Assembly: GCA_951230915.1 (NCBI GenBank)
Contig: OX579635.1
Coordinates: 43,152,001 to 43,216,000, forward strand
Length of the DNA: 64,000 nt
Direction of reading: 5' to 3'
Origin: Antitrichia curtipendula
Lineage: Eukaryota; Streptophyta; Bryopsida; Hypnales; Leucodontaceae
The notes below the pieces were generated by a model. The model was not told where the DNA came from and ran no database searches. It worked only from the letters and a program-made list of their open reading frames with translations. How positions within the stretch are numbered: the first letter of the stretch is position 1; each line of letters opens with the position of its first letter. Both the position numbers and the translations under genes were made by a program. This document shows positions 49,136-60,600 of this stretch, piece after piece.

Positions 49136-49985
49136 TATGCTTTTAGAACCTCCTACCTTAGCTACTGATGGACGTAGCATATTTCACAACATCTATTTTA
49201 GAGCCAAGGTAGTGACAATGTATGCTTTGAATGTTATGAAGCTAAAAATTTGTCTTAATTGCCCATTTGCAACCCATAATGGTTGTGTAATTTTTACCCT
49301 TGCTACAAGGATGTTGTAGACCTAAATGGTCTAATAGATGACTTCACCAACTATAGAAACAAAGAATGCATCTAGTGGTTTAATAATTGGTAACTACCTT
49401 GATTATGGGGGACACATCTTTCTAGGGTTAAAAAGGGTATGACCTTCCAAGGTTGCACAAATTTAAAAGTAACATTTGTTGTGCCATTTGCATCATTTTC
49501 CTCTGTTAAGCATGATGTGTCAATGCGTCTATAATTTATATTTCTTTAAGTTTGTTTTAAAACACGATTCAAATCATCCACAATCCAAGTCTGGATGGGT
49601 TTTTTTGCCTATTTCAAGTGATTTTTAATAATGTGAAGCATAATGTGTCAATGTCTGTTTAATTTATTTTCTTTAAAAGAATTTTTTTTAAAGATTGCTT
49701 TTAAAAGGGTTTATTTGGGTTGTGTACAATCTATGTCCGGATGTTTTTGTGCTTATTTAAAGTGATTTTTGGTGCGTTTCCAATGATCATAGTGCTCCTA
49801 GGTTCTAATTCCACATGAATCAGAAGTTATTAATATATTTGTGAGGTTGTTTTGTCATGTAGATTGAGGATGCTTTTAGTGTCATTGAAATGACTTTGAC
49901 ATTAGGAAAATTTAACAGCCTTAAAGGACATGTAATGTTGGAAAAATTTGTCAACAAAAATCAATAAGTTACTACCGGATCCTAA
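49136..49985. other. Intergenic, with dispersed repeat R2 copy
   Basis: 49,335-49,440 matches 35,630-35,760. The plus ORF at 49,089-49,319 lies across R1 and is not supported as a gene. Composition begins to rise in GC only after about 49,985. Confidence 0.5.
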
Positions 49986-51533
49986 TTGCTATATTTCCCT
50001 CAGTGCCAGCAATGCAAACCCAAAGAGTCCGTCTCTGCTCTCTACCTGAACCACTCTCACGCAGATCCGACGTGGCAACCACCCTCCACGTCCCCACCCA
50101 CCCGTATGCCACATCGACATCATTCAATCCCAGCCAATCGCGAATTCTCTCTCTCCCCAACCCGCGCCGTTGGATTGCATCTTCGTCTTCAATTCCATGC
50201 AAGCTGCTCCACTGCAAAGAACTCCAACAGGAACTCCGTCCCCATAGCTCACGCACCCCAGCAAGCTTCTCGCGCCTCCTGTCCTTCTCGATCGCGCGAC
50301 GTCGTCCCACCTCTCTCGTGCCGTCTCCCTCCCCACATGAGAGTCACAGTCGTTACAGTCACTCTGCTCCCCTCCATCAGCGGGCATGCATGGCCGGGCG
50401 CCCTCTTTTAATTTACAACTGCGCGGGACTGCTGATGGTTCATGACACGGAATCACACGTATGTTCATTGCGTGATCAATGTAATTAAGCTTTGGAGACT
50501 GATTCAATAAAGATTTCGTTTCTTTTTCTCTGATATATCGTGATTTGGAGTGGCGCAATGGATTGTGTGGATCCGCTTGTTGCATGTTTGGAATGTTTCT
50601 GATGGTGCCATGTGTTTCGATCGGATGATTTTCGGATGATTGTGTTGGACACGCCTCGTTCACTGTTTATTTAACGTAATGCAATGGAGAGAGAATAATT
50701 GAGGTGAAAGGGCAGCGTGAGGAATTGAGGTCGGGTACAGGAAGGAAACGCCGTTTGAATGTGTTGGGTTGCCGGTTTGGTTGGGTTTCCGGAGGTGCTT
50801 TAGTTGCAGTGGGAGCGTTTGGGAATTTGACCTGGATTTGAGGGTTTGGGGTTTCGATCGGGGGGTTTGGAGGTAGCGGGATTGAATTTTTGTGGAGTTT
50901 ATTGATCGTGTGCATGTTCTTTGGATTTGAAGTTCCGTTGTAGGTTTTGGTATTGTTGTTGTCTATGTATTGAGAAGAAGAGATTCGCGAATGATGGGCA
51001 GGTGTGTTTTTCGGATCAAATGTTGTGATTCTAACTTAGTGATTCGTCCATTCGGTGACCTGCTCTCTGTTTCGCAGGCAGGGTGGGCATACATTTGGAA
51101 GATTTTATGTTTGTATAGCAACGAAGGCAATTATCTACTCGGTTGCAATTGCTGGAATTCAATCGTGCATTTGTCCGAGCGTTGCATTGGCATTTGTCTG
51201 ACCGTGGACACGCAGGCTTTGAGCCAGTTCGGCGTGCATCCCGAATTTGCCCTTGTCATTTGCGGATCCTGTACGTGAGCTGAAAACCATTGGAATTGAA
51301 TCGTTCCATGATCTCTTACTGTAAGTTGCATTCAAGCTTTTGAAGATTAATTACCACCCTAAGAGGATGCTGGTGAATTCCTCGAGAGGCAATTCATGGA
51401 CGCTACCCTTGGATGGGATTATCGCCATAATACTTACCAAACATTCTCCTATCACAGGTCGATCGAACTCCATTGGTCTCAGAAGAGTTGATTTCGGGGT
51501 CTACTGCAGGTTGTGGCGAAGTTAGACGCAAAA
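49986..51533 (+). promoter_or_regulatory. GC-rich promoter block and probable spliced 5' UTR of the DUF599 gene
   Basis: 50,000-50,410 is strikingly C-rich on the plus strand (GC well above the surrounding DNA), with CCACGTCCCC and GACGTCGTCCCAC ACGT-core motifs. Three overlapping long ORFs here share the same DNA in different frames and match nothing I know, which fits GC bias rather than coding. Splice-like signals follow: donor GATGGGCAG/GTGTG near 50,999, acceptor TCTGTTTCGCAG near 51,078, and CTACTGCAG just before the coding exon. One or more UTR introns are likely. Confidence 0.4.
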
Positions 51534-53312
51534 ATGAATGGCAGAGAAGGCATACTGGACGCCACCTTAGTCCCTCTTGGATTGATAGTCCTGGTAGCAT
51601 ATCAAGTGTTCTGGTTATGGAGAGTGCGCTATTCGCCCCTGCGGACTGCTATAGGAGTGAACCACCTTGCGAGACGACATTGGGTTGAGAGTATAATGAA
51701 GGTACAAACCTATTCCTGTGTGTGTGTTGGGGGCTCTTACTCTGAACTCTGAACAGGAACAATATTTGTCCATTATTTGAAAATTTCAAGGATGCTCGTC
51801 AGAAGTACTTGCACTCGCTTAGATCGAGCTTGAATCCAGATACAGGAGTCCCTTGCATCAGGAGACAGTATAGGTCATCTTGCAGATGCGTCACTGTATG
51901 GGTTCTTGAAGTCATATTTCTCGTTACTCCGAAAGGACCAAGAGGCGCAAATTGGATCTCAGGTTCTTCCTCAGCAGTTTTGAGTAAGGGCATATAAGAC
52001 CAATTCTCTTGTTCGATTTTATTTATTTATTGACAAACATATACAACGTTCTTCGATGATTATGGATATATCTCAATATTTGATTTTTTGCAATGCGATC
52101 AATCAAAATGTTAATATTTTTTCAAACCACGATAATGAGATGAGCGATTTCTTTAGAAATTCTTGTCATGCTCTTGTCATTCTGAATTGGCAAATTCGAT
52201 CACGGCAATGTTAGGAATTGCGTAAAACAATGCTCCTCAACGGTAGTGGATTTTGACATTGATTTCTCTCCAACCAAGACTTGGAAGTAGCGCTTCACAC
52301 AGCTTCTTGCTCCATGCTCATGAAAATTGTGGTGGCAACCAAGAAGTGAATATGGAGAGCATGATTTATGTCTCATGATCTTGTTGACCATTCTTTAATG
52401 TCTTTCTTTTTGCCCCTTGATTGAACAGGATCCAACCGTCTATTGGAAAATTAACATGAAATCAACTTACGGAAATAAATTTTCTTATTTTCACGCCTCG
52501 ACATCTCGTGTCTCATACTCTCATGACGAGGCTCTTTCTTTCACATTACCATAAAATTGTCCATTTCACACGAGGATTGGCTCATGTACGTCGTTGGCTT
52601 GCTGCAGGACAACGACAAGAAGAATATCCTGGCTGTCCAAACCCTGCGCAACAACATCATGGGTTCCACGCTGATGGCCACCACGGCCATCCTGTTGTGC
52701 TCGGCCACGGCCGTTGTCATGAGCAGCGCCTATTTCAGCACCAAGCCGCCGCTTCTGGGTGGCAGCAACCCCAAGTTACTGAGCTTCAAGTACCTGACTC
52801 TCATCTTCTGCTTCATCTTCTCCTTCTTCTCCTACTCCCAGTCCATTCGCTACATCAACCACGTCAACTTCCTCGTCAACATTCCTCTCCAGGAGGCCAT
52901 GGCCATCCGAATCTCCCCCGAGTACGTCTCCAACGTGCTGGCCAAAGGCTGCAACTTCTTCACCGCCGGCACACGAGGCTACTACTTCGCTCTCCCGTTG
53001 CTGCTCTGGCTCTTCAGCCCCATTGCAGTCCTGTGCAGCTGCATTCTGATGATCCCCGTGCTCTTCTACCTCGACTCTTCGGACCTCGACAGCGACGATG
53101 AGTTTCTGCGGAAAAACTCGAGCCCCTTGACGAGGATCAGTGTGGCGCCCCCTCGGCCTTTGAATGGAGCTCCTGGAGCTGGTGTCCCGATTTTCAGAGG
53201 GTGTCATGAGCTCAGGAAAACGAATGATGGCAACATACTATTGACTGCGTGCCCGGATCACTGGAGCAACTCCGACATGCGAATTCGAGCCACACAGGAG
53301 CTTAGTCGATAA
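51534..53312 (+). CDS. DUF599 family integral membrane protein, two coding exons
   Basis: Plant-type DUF599 protein; function unknown, an integral membrane protein. Exon 1 is 51,534-51,701 (56 codons) starting at the first in-frame ATG; exon 2 is 52,608-53,312. The donor AAG/GTACAA and acceptor GCTGCAG/GACAAC keep phase 0 and give 290 residues. Signature pieces: LDATLVPLGLIVLVAYQVFW (first membrane helix, 9-28), the family hallmark AIGVNHLARRHWVESIM followed by KNILAVQTLRNNIMGSTLMA (62-80) running into a second helix (to ~95), a third at 118-133, conserved YINHVNFLVN, and a long hydrophobic stretch 181-211. The C-terminal ~75 residues are hydrophilic and Ser/Arg-rich, probably cytosolic. Exon 2 is GC-rich relative to the flanks. 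The intron (~906 bp) is long for this window. Confidence 0.93.
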
Positions 53313-53426
53313 TTAGTAGTCTGACTTCTGCAACAACTTGAAGGATTGCTTGATTACTAAGGTACTTGGGTATTGATTATAATTATGACTCTTAATTTGG
53401 GTCTAATTGCATGATCCATTATATAT
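53313..53426 (+). other. 3' flank / UTR of the DUF599 gene
   Basis: Immediately downstream of the TAA. Typical AT-rich 3' sequence; the candidate TTAA end at 53,427 lies about 115 bases after the stop. Confidence 0.4.
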
Positions 53427-53995
53427 TTAACGTCCACAGTGTTCTCCAGAAATTGACGATTTGGGAAAAATCATTATAAAGTACTATTTAGAAGAATGTT
53501 TTGGAATTGAAATACAAATGAAAATTGTAGATTTCATCCTTATGGTTAGATTCACCAATGCTATCACCAATGTGTGTTTTTATGAATTTTGAAAGGTAAA
53601 TTCTAAAATTCCTTCAAATTTTGATTGCAAGCAAAATGTTATCATTTTTGGAGTAAAACTTGTTGGAATGGATTTGAAAGGAGGTTCTCTTGGCATGGTG
53701 TTTTTCTGGAATTTTTGTGTTCTTTACATCTATGACCATATTTTTACAAATCTAGTTTTGAACTAGAGTCAATGCAATTTTAGCTTGGTCAACCACTTGA
53801 CATACTTCCACACTTGTAATTTTAGAAAAATAATGTACTCTACTAACACCTAACCCAAACAATAGATAGGACAAGAACTTGATAAAGTATTGCCACAAAT
53901 TAGGATGACTTTCATCATCCAAAAATTGGACATCGGAGTGCTTAAGGGATTTCTTCATTCGCTTAGTTAGCATAAGTTTGCTATCGCCCTGGTGA
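53427..53995 (-). pseudogene. TTAA-element ORF fragment, copy 2
   Basis: Paralogue of 47,169-47,650. The minus ORF at 53,973-53,752 reads DDESHPNLWQYFIKFLSYLL, FGLGVSRVHYFSK and KIALTLVQN, then a stop, after which the homologous tail continues (KRTSFQIHSNK). The left boundary TTAACGTCCACAGTGTTCTCCAGAA (53,427) is alignable with TTAACCCTTCAATGCACAGAGTTTTCTCTAGAA at 47,169, so element ends and ORF travel together. Decayed; family not proven. Confidence 0.45.
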
Positions 53996-54187
53996 TTTCA
54001 TCTAGATGAGTACAACTATAGTACCGATCTTGATCTTGATTCATGGCAGGGGAGAACGAACCCACGTGTTGTTGCCACAATATAATAAAATAAAAATAAA
54101 AGTAATTTTCTAATTTTCTAATTCATGAAAACTTCAAAAATCAATAACGCCCATTTGTCCTTGCAATGTTTGTGTTTGGCAAGCGGT

Positions 54188-55131
54188 TTAACCCCTAAAG
54201 GACCAAGTGTCCGTTCAATGTACGCAAAAAATCTCGGGTAGGTTCCTATAAAGTCATTTTTGGTTGGATGTTCATGAAATTTGGACACGATGTGTAAACA
54301 TGTACTTCCTCCGTGAAAAAATAATTCTTTTTTCGATTGGGTGCCCGGATCAAAAGTTATGTTGCCCTGAACTTTTCAAGCAGCTTGGGCAATTTGGGAA
54401 TCTTTAGAGAATCTTTTGTAAAAAAGATCATCAAGTTTTGAAATTTGGCATGTATGTAAATAATAAAATATGGCATACAAATGTCCAAAAAAATATAAAT
54501 TTTAGTTGTCCAGTCACATTCTATGAGGAGTCAAACTTTGTTAGCTATGTTGGGGTAGTTTCAAGAAAAAACATTTTCTTCTAACTTCAAATCCTATTAT
54601 CTTGCAATTGGTGAAGTCAAAATTCTTGAAATTTTTGGCAAATATTCCAAATGTTAGTCTCTAATTTTTTCACCATTTGGATTTCAAATAAAATATTTTC
54701 TCATTGCACAAAAAAATGACTAGTGTATTGCCAATTCATTAAACCTCCTTGCATTGCAGGGTGATTTAGAATAAGCAAGACTCTATATTTTCTTTTAAAT
54801 TTTTTGGTGAGTGAACCTAATATCATATACTTATGAATGGTCAAAAATCTCATGTTTGTGTAGAACAAAATTTTTACTCCAAATGAGCCCGAAGTCTGCT
54901 GACCCTGTTTTGCAGGATTGGAAAAAAGGTTTTTTTCTCACTTCAAATGCTATAATCTTTTAATCCGCACAGTGAAAAGGGCTGAAATTTTTTCTACGCT
55001 TTGGTAAAATAATTTACTTCCGTTTTGGACGGTTGAAGTTCCAAAAAAAAAGTTTGGATTTTCTTTTTTGAATAACATACCCAAAAGTCGCAGTTTTTGG
55101 AATCTCACCCCTCTGGTCTTTTAGGGGTTAA
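54188..55131. mobile_element. TTAA-bounded non-autonomous element B (944 bp)
   Basis: TTAA at 54,188-54,191 then CCCCTAAAGGACCAAGTGTC; the right end GGTCTTTTAGGGG is followed by TTAA at 55,128-55,131. Both target duplications are intact. Same family and orientation as 614-1,569 with high similarity along the full length (for example CAAAGTTTTGAAATTTGGCATGTATGTAA-type blocks). No coding sequence. Inserted between the DUF599 gene and the AFG1-like gene. Confidence 0.88.
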
Positions 55132-55139
55132 AGATTTCT

Positions 55140-55800
55140 GGGATCTACTCGAGGGGAATACAATTGTGCCCACTCACAACTCTCTCGTTGTCCAATATAC
55201 AAAAGCGCAATGTTGCTGTCCAAAACAAGCATGCAAACAGAGTAACTGTAAGCCTTGAACGGCCCTCGGGCTCAAGCGATACGGCACCGTAGAGTATGAA
55301 TACGGGCACCACCTCAAAAATAGAATGCGAAATCGACATGGAAACTGAAATTCAACCGTTCCGATGGTTTAGGAAGGTCGTTGAGTTCATGCAGAATTTT
55401 TGGCGAGGTGCGACATGGACGCAGTATGCCAGATCTTCACAAAATGAGCTGACAGCGACCACATTCTCGTTGAGATCCAGCATTCTCATTTTCTTGAAAA
55501 ATTGGGAGTGACCTTCCCCGGAAGATCGGTCCAGTGGATTCCTCCATAGCAATTCAAAGAATACTCAAAAAACAAATTGGGAGCGAAATTGGATGCATTG
55601 CATCGTGGATTGCCTCCGAAGTGACCGTATGCAAAGAAGGGCGGGTCACCCGGCAGTCCAACGGACAATTCGGCATACGAACGACAGCATGACTTCCCAA
55701 TCTTGTACAAGGCCTCGTGATTCGCACATGCTGCCTCAAGGTACGTCAGACATGTCTGGCGGGAGTGTAACGTTGTAACTATTTTTGGTAGGAAATCATG
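55140..55800 (-). pseudogene. Unidentified gene-like remnant, several frames
   Basis: The minus strand carries three protein-like stretches in succession but in different frames: a Cys-rich segment (KIGKSCCRSYAELSVGLPGD, then PPFFAYGHFGGNPRCNASNF and NCYGGIHWTDLPG) from 55,710, a middle part (MLDLNENVVAVSSFCEDLAY) around 55,480, and a hydrophobic part (FEVVPVFILYGAVSLEPEGR then SRLTVTLFACLFWTATLRF) at 55,310-55,200. Composition is more protein-like and less AT-rich than the flanks. No clean splice joins were found, so it is either a pseudogene or exons I cannot resolve. Family not recognised. Confidence 0.3.
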
Positions 55801-57644
55801 CTGAGCTCTGTCTTGTCGTTGAGACCCGGCCAGGTGCGATAAGGCAGGATCGATTTCATTTCACAACATTCAGACATACATCTCACTTGACGTCCTAAAG
55901 GCAAGTTCGTTTCGATTTCACAACATTCAGAGACATACATCTCACTTCACGTCCTCAAGCAATTCACATTACACCATCTTCCAAATGCAGTGGTATTTTT
56001 ATATCACAAAAGGGAAGTCATTACAAAAAATGGAGAAAAGTGTGAATGCCACTGTCATTCCTCCCCTGTACCTCCACGAAACTTGCATGTCCTACGCTAC
56101 CTTCCTTGGCGGCCAAATTCAAGAAGAAAATAGCGCTAACTAGGTGCGACAGTTCCACCGACCTTATTGACTGCAGCTGCGTGACCAACAACGTACCTAC
56201 AAAATTGCAGCTACATAATTCTAACATGAGGATGGAATCAACAGTGCTAAACTCCTCACATGCCCTCCTTGTGCTCCCTCAACTGATCACCACTAACTTG
56301 AGCCTGCAACCCATGCCCACAGACACTGCTTCTCCCTCACCATCTACTCACAAGACAATAGACCCTGCTCACAAGAATGCAGTTTCACTAGCCACATCAC
56401 ACTCTCCAATGAGCAATGTGCAAAAAGTATTCCATATTTAGGAAGTTGTAATGCCTAGTTCTGCAAGCTGAGCTCAATTTGAAAAGGCTTTGTTCATTTT
56501 TTCACATCAAAGCTTGAATTTTGCTTATAATGCATGGCTACCTTTGAACTCATAATATTATTCACCGAGGCTAATAATTGTGAAAGGAAACAAGCAAAAT
56601 AACTTGTAGCTTTGTGAGCAGCTAAAAACTCAACAAACAAGTTTTCAAGGTTAAAAAATATGATTGTATATAGATTTTTCAAAAATTCAACAAATTGGTT
56701 TGCATGGTTTTCCTGGGGACTTCAAGAGTTCATAAACAGGTTCTAAAACTTCAGACTAAAATGCTATGAATTTAACATGACTTTCCTCTAAACAACTCTT
56801 AGTTGGCAATGTTTCAAAACATGCTATGCCAATACTAACTTATTCAAGGATGTTCCGACCATTTGGAATAATATTCAGTGAACCGAAATCCATGGCGACT
56901 ATATCTGAACTCACAAGCTGAAGGATCCATGACACCACAGGTACATAGGTTTTTACTAAAAGAAACAAAAAAATCCACAAAATATACCAGACAAAGAGAG
57001 ACATTTTTCGCAATTTCCTGCTCCTAAGAAATTAGAAGAATTCTACAATTTTACTGTGAATTAATCGTTTCAAATGGATATGAATATCCGTAACAATTGG
57101 ATAGTCCTGAAGAGTTTACCAGAACAATGCTCCAATGAGAGTGACACTAAGATTATAACACTTCCAGAACTGCAACGAAAGGGTGTTCCTTGCATGCATG
57201 CGCTGCAGCGTGTTCCTTCAAATACTCCTTGCTGTGCATTTCTGTCAATCTGAACACATGTTGCACCATCGTTGTCAGAGATCAGCATCGAGACCTAAGA
57301 CAGCAAATAGCGGCTTTGCAGTAAATAAACTTAATGATAACACATATAAGGTTTCCACAAAAATTAGATTCTTCCAAGAACTATTAATCCCCAGTTTCCC
57401 AAATGGCCAAAACTGTAGAAGTTCAAATAAATCAATTAGGAATTCCTGCAGAGGTACCATATGAATGAAGCCTCCATATGGTCACTGTGACAATGAACAT
57501 ACTTGCCTATGAAACATGGAGAAGATTCTCTTTACGAAGTTCCTGAAATATAAGTTTCCAAATTTTCTAATTTTACTGAATACCCGGTTATGGATTAAAA
57601 TGAAACCTGGAACGGAGGAAAGAAAGAAAGTAAACGTAGTTTAA
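55801..57644. other. Intergenic region and probable AFG1 3' flank
   Basis: The plus ORF at 56,046-56,441 (131 codons, Ser/Thr-rich) has no recognisable domain and is not called. CTCACTT(C/G)ACGTCCT with a CATTCAGA(GA)CATACATCT neighbour occurs twice near 55,868 and 55,925, a short tandem repeat. Nothing else is supported. Confidence 0.4.
55860..55955. repeat. Short imperfect tandem repeat, ~50-bp unit
   Basis: TTTCACAACATTCAGA(GA)CATACATCTCACTT(G/C)ACGTCCT occurs twice head to tail with a two-base insertion and one substitution. Confidence 0.8.
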
Positions 57645-60600
57645 TCATGTGCTGCAGGTGGAGTACCTGCTCATGGTGCGGTCTTTGGCAAACCCAAGTT
57701 CGTCATCTACCAACAAGTCTGCATCTTCAAGGCGATTGATTCGGGTAGCAGTCTTGAGAGGAGCATCTCCTCGGGTTACGATCTTATCAAACAGCTCTTT
57801 AGGTGTGCCCTCTGCTGAGCACATAAACCGTGCCCTGTGTTCATACATCACCTGTAAAAACACCAGACTAACTCAGAAACGGATCAAGCTTGCAAAGTGT
57901 CGATGAGCTTCTTCTTGCATCTTGCTGATCTACCTTCATTACAATATATTAATTAGAAACTGTGATGTGATGGACCATTACACTCTATCCAATTGTTTTG
58001 TTTTGCTAAACATTCCAATCCTCTCAAAATGGGGACTAGACGCATCAAAAGACAACTAAAAATTCTCTCATAATGGTAACCACTCAAACAGCAGAAAGTC
58101 ACAGGAATGGGTTCCCTATCTTCTGTGGCTGGTGTTACTGCTCTCAAGTAACCTTTGGAAAGTTTGGAGAGGTTACTTACATCTACTAGAGTAACAAACC
58201 GATACGCAGCAGATCGGTTGTGTGCACCGAACACAGGGACATTGTCCAGGGCCAACGTGTGAAAGTTCTCTGCATCCATACACACAATATTCAATCTAGT
58301 TTCACTATTCAGCAGGGTAACCCTAAGATGCAATAACCAAGTTACACATCCAGGATGTAGCGACTTCAAATAGGCATTAAATTCTTGTTCGAGACACTGG
58401 AAAATGCTGAACATAACTGACAGAACTAAGTTGCAAAGATGCTTCTGATAGTATATCACGAAATTTTATCGGCCCCTTTAGATTGCACAGGTTGGAAGCA
58501 AAAAGCTTCAGATAACAAGCTTAAATTTGAACCAACATCATGTGCAACTAGGGTGAGATAGCAAGCTTAAAATACCACCATTGCATTTATGAAACCTTAT
58601 GATGCAATTGGGGTAACATGTGTCCAATCGACCTCAAAGAGGTAGCTTGAAACCTAGATGTCTCAAAATTCGGCATGCCACATTCAAGCCATTTAAGCAC
58701 CACCTCTTCCTTGTTACTTGGACTAGTGCAAAGTCAACATTGTCCAAAACGAGGTAAACAAAGATCAATCACAGTGCGAGATCAATCGTATTTCTCAAGC
58801 TTGTTGCTTCGACCTGAACAATCTATAAGCGGCATAAGGACTAAATCCTCCGACCCAACGTTCTATGCGTGATTACTAAGCAGTTCACAAAGAGCACTTA
58901 CTGAATAGTCCAATGAAGTCTGCAGCGCCCAATGGCATCTCGCATAACTCGTGGAACTGGAACAACGCACAGCCTGCACCTGCGAGAGGGACCTGCACAT
59001 ATGTTCACAGATGATGAGCATTAAGGACTTGAATGCGACATAAAGCCCATATAATTAGAAAATAGTGTAAACCCTTTAGGAAAAGGGGAAAAGGGAAATT
59101 TCAATTATAAAAAAAAAACATTTATATAAGAGAACACCTCGTGATTCAAATTGCAAAATGACAATCACCATCCCAATCACCACAAGTTCCAGTCCTACAA
59201 ATGTTTCCATTAGGGTCCTCCTATCGCACCTTTAATTTTCTACCCATGATAACCTCCACAGTCGTTGGCTTGGCTTCCTTTCCATCAAGTTCAGAAATAA
59301 ACAATTTCAGCAGAGTTTCAGAGGCCCCAGGACCCATGAAATAAAACCCGGTCTCAGCCTGTTCATTTAATAGAAAAATCAGTAAACGAAATGAGTTTCA
59401 CGTTTTAGGAAACAGAAAAAACCAATATGTGGACAGGATCAGATATTTGCCTTTCGAACGAGAATCTTGACCTTCCTGATCTAATAGTGGGCAGGAAAGC
59501 TGATACATTAGATGACATAGCATTCAAATGGCAATGGGAAACTAAACTTACAGCGGTCAATCTTCGATAGTCCGTGGCTGATCCAATCTGATGGACCACA
59601 CATCGCTCCTACAAAACCTCAATAAGGCAATTGGTCACTCATAAACCAGAGTAATGTTAAGATAGAAAAAGGTCTAGCTGAGAGAAAATCATCAGCAAAT
59701 CTGACAAAAATGTAAACAAAAGCACGAGCATATAAGTTAGCCAGAACTTGCTTGGTAAGGTTGCATACTTTGAGCTTCGCAATAAACGGCAGAAAAAGAT
59801 CGCGTTGCAAGCCACCCTCATAAAGCTTATCAGGCGCCCTGTTTGAAGTGGATACCATGACCTGCAACATAAACTCTACATATCAGCATACAGCACCGAA
59901 TTCCGTAAATGTGCAGAATTCATGAGCACTTTCTTCGGTCATATTATCTCATTTCACCTATAAAAAACCAACACTATATCCATTGTGCTTCTGACGCGGT
60001 AACTAAAGGAGCTAATTAAGGGGTAGACAGCCTCCTTTCATAATATAATTTGTGTGCTAAAATCGCTTGAGATGAAATTAAACTTACTGCTCACTATTAA
60101 CAATTTGGAATTATACCCTGCTAACATATCCAGAACTACTCGCCCTCATTCAAAAGAGTTCAACCTGCAAGTAGTCTGGCTACCGTAACGGGTCATTAAC
60201 AGCTTCAACGTCTCTAGAAAACAGACATCAACAACTGAAGTTTGCAAACACTCACAATTCTATTTCTGAAAAGATGGTCGAAAAGTCGATTCAATATTAG
60301 AGCATCTGCAACATCTGTAACCTGCGCACCCCAACTAAGCCACCATCAATAACTAATAACTCAAGACCTGCAGATGAACAAATCCCACCTAATGTATTGA
60401 AATAGCAACTAAACCAATTTTCCAGAGTAGGAAAACCCCTGAGGAAGTAATGTTTCAAGAATATTGAGCAACTGGTCCTCGCGATTAGTAACAAACCATG
60501 AACTCGTCAATACAGAGCAAAATTGATTCTTCTGCGATTCCCTCGGCAACTTTCTCCAGTGGATCTTTCACGCCTCGACTCTTCTGCAAACACAGTTTAT

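Noticed and set aside
49986..50488. Overlapping 141- and 161-codon plus ORFs and a 179-codon minus ORF
   Set aside because: All occupy the same GC-rich block in conflicting frames; composition explains the lack of stops.
52776..53207. 143-codon ORF on minus, antisense to the DUF599 exon
   Set aside because: Acidic Glu/Val-rich composition is the complement of the GC-rich membrane-protein exon; no family features.
56046..56441. 131-codon plus ORF rich in Ser/Thr/Pro
   Set aside because: No recognisable motif and no homologue that I can recall; opposite-strand ORFs are equally long. Could be revisited with transcripts.
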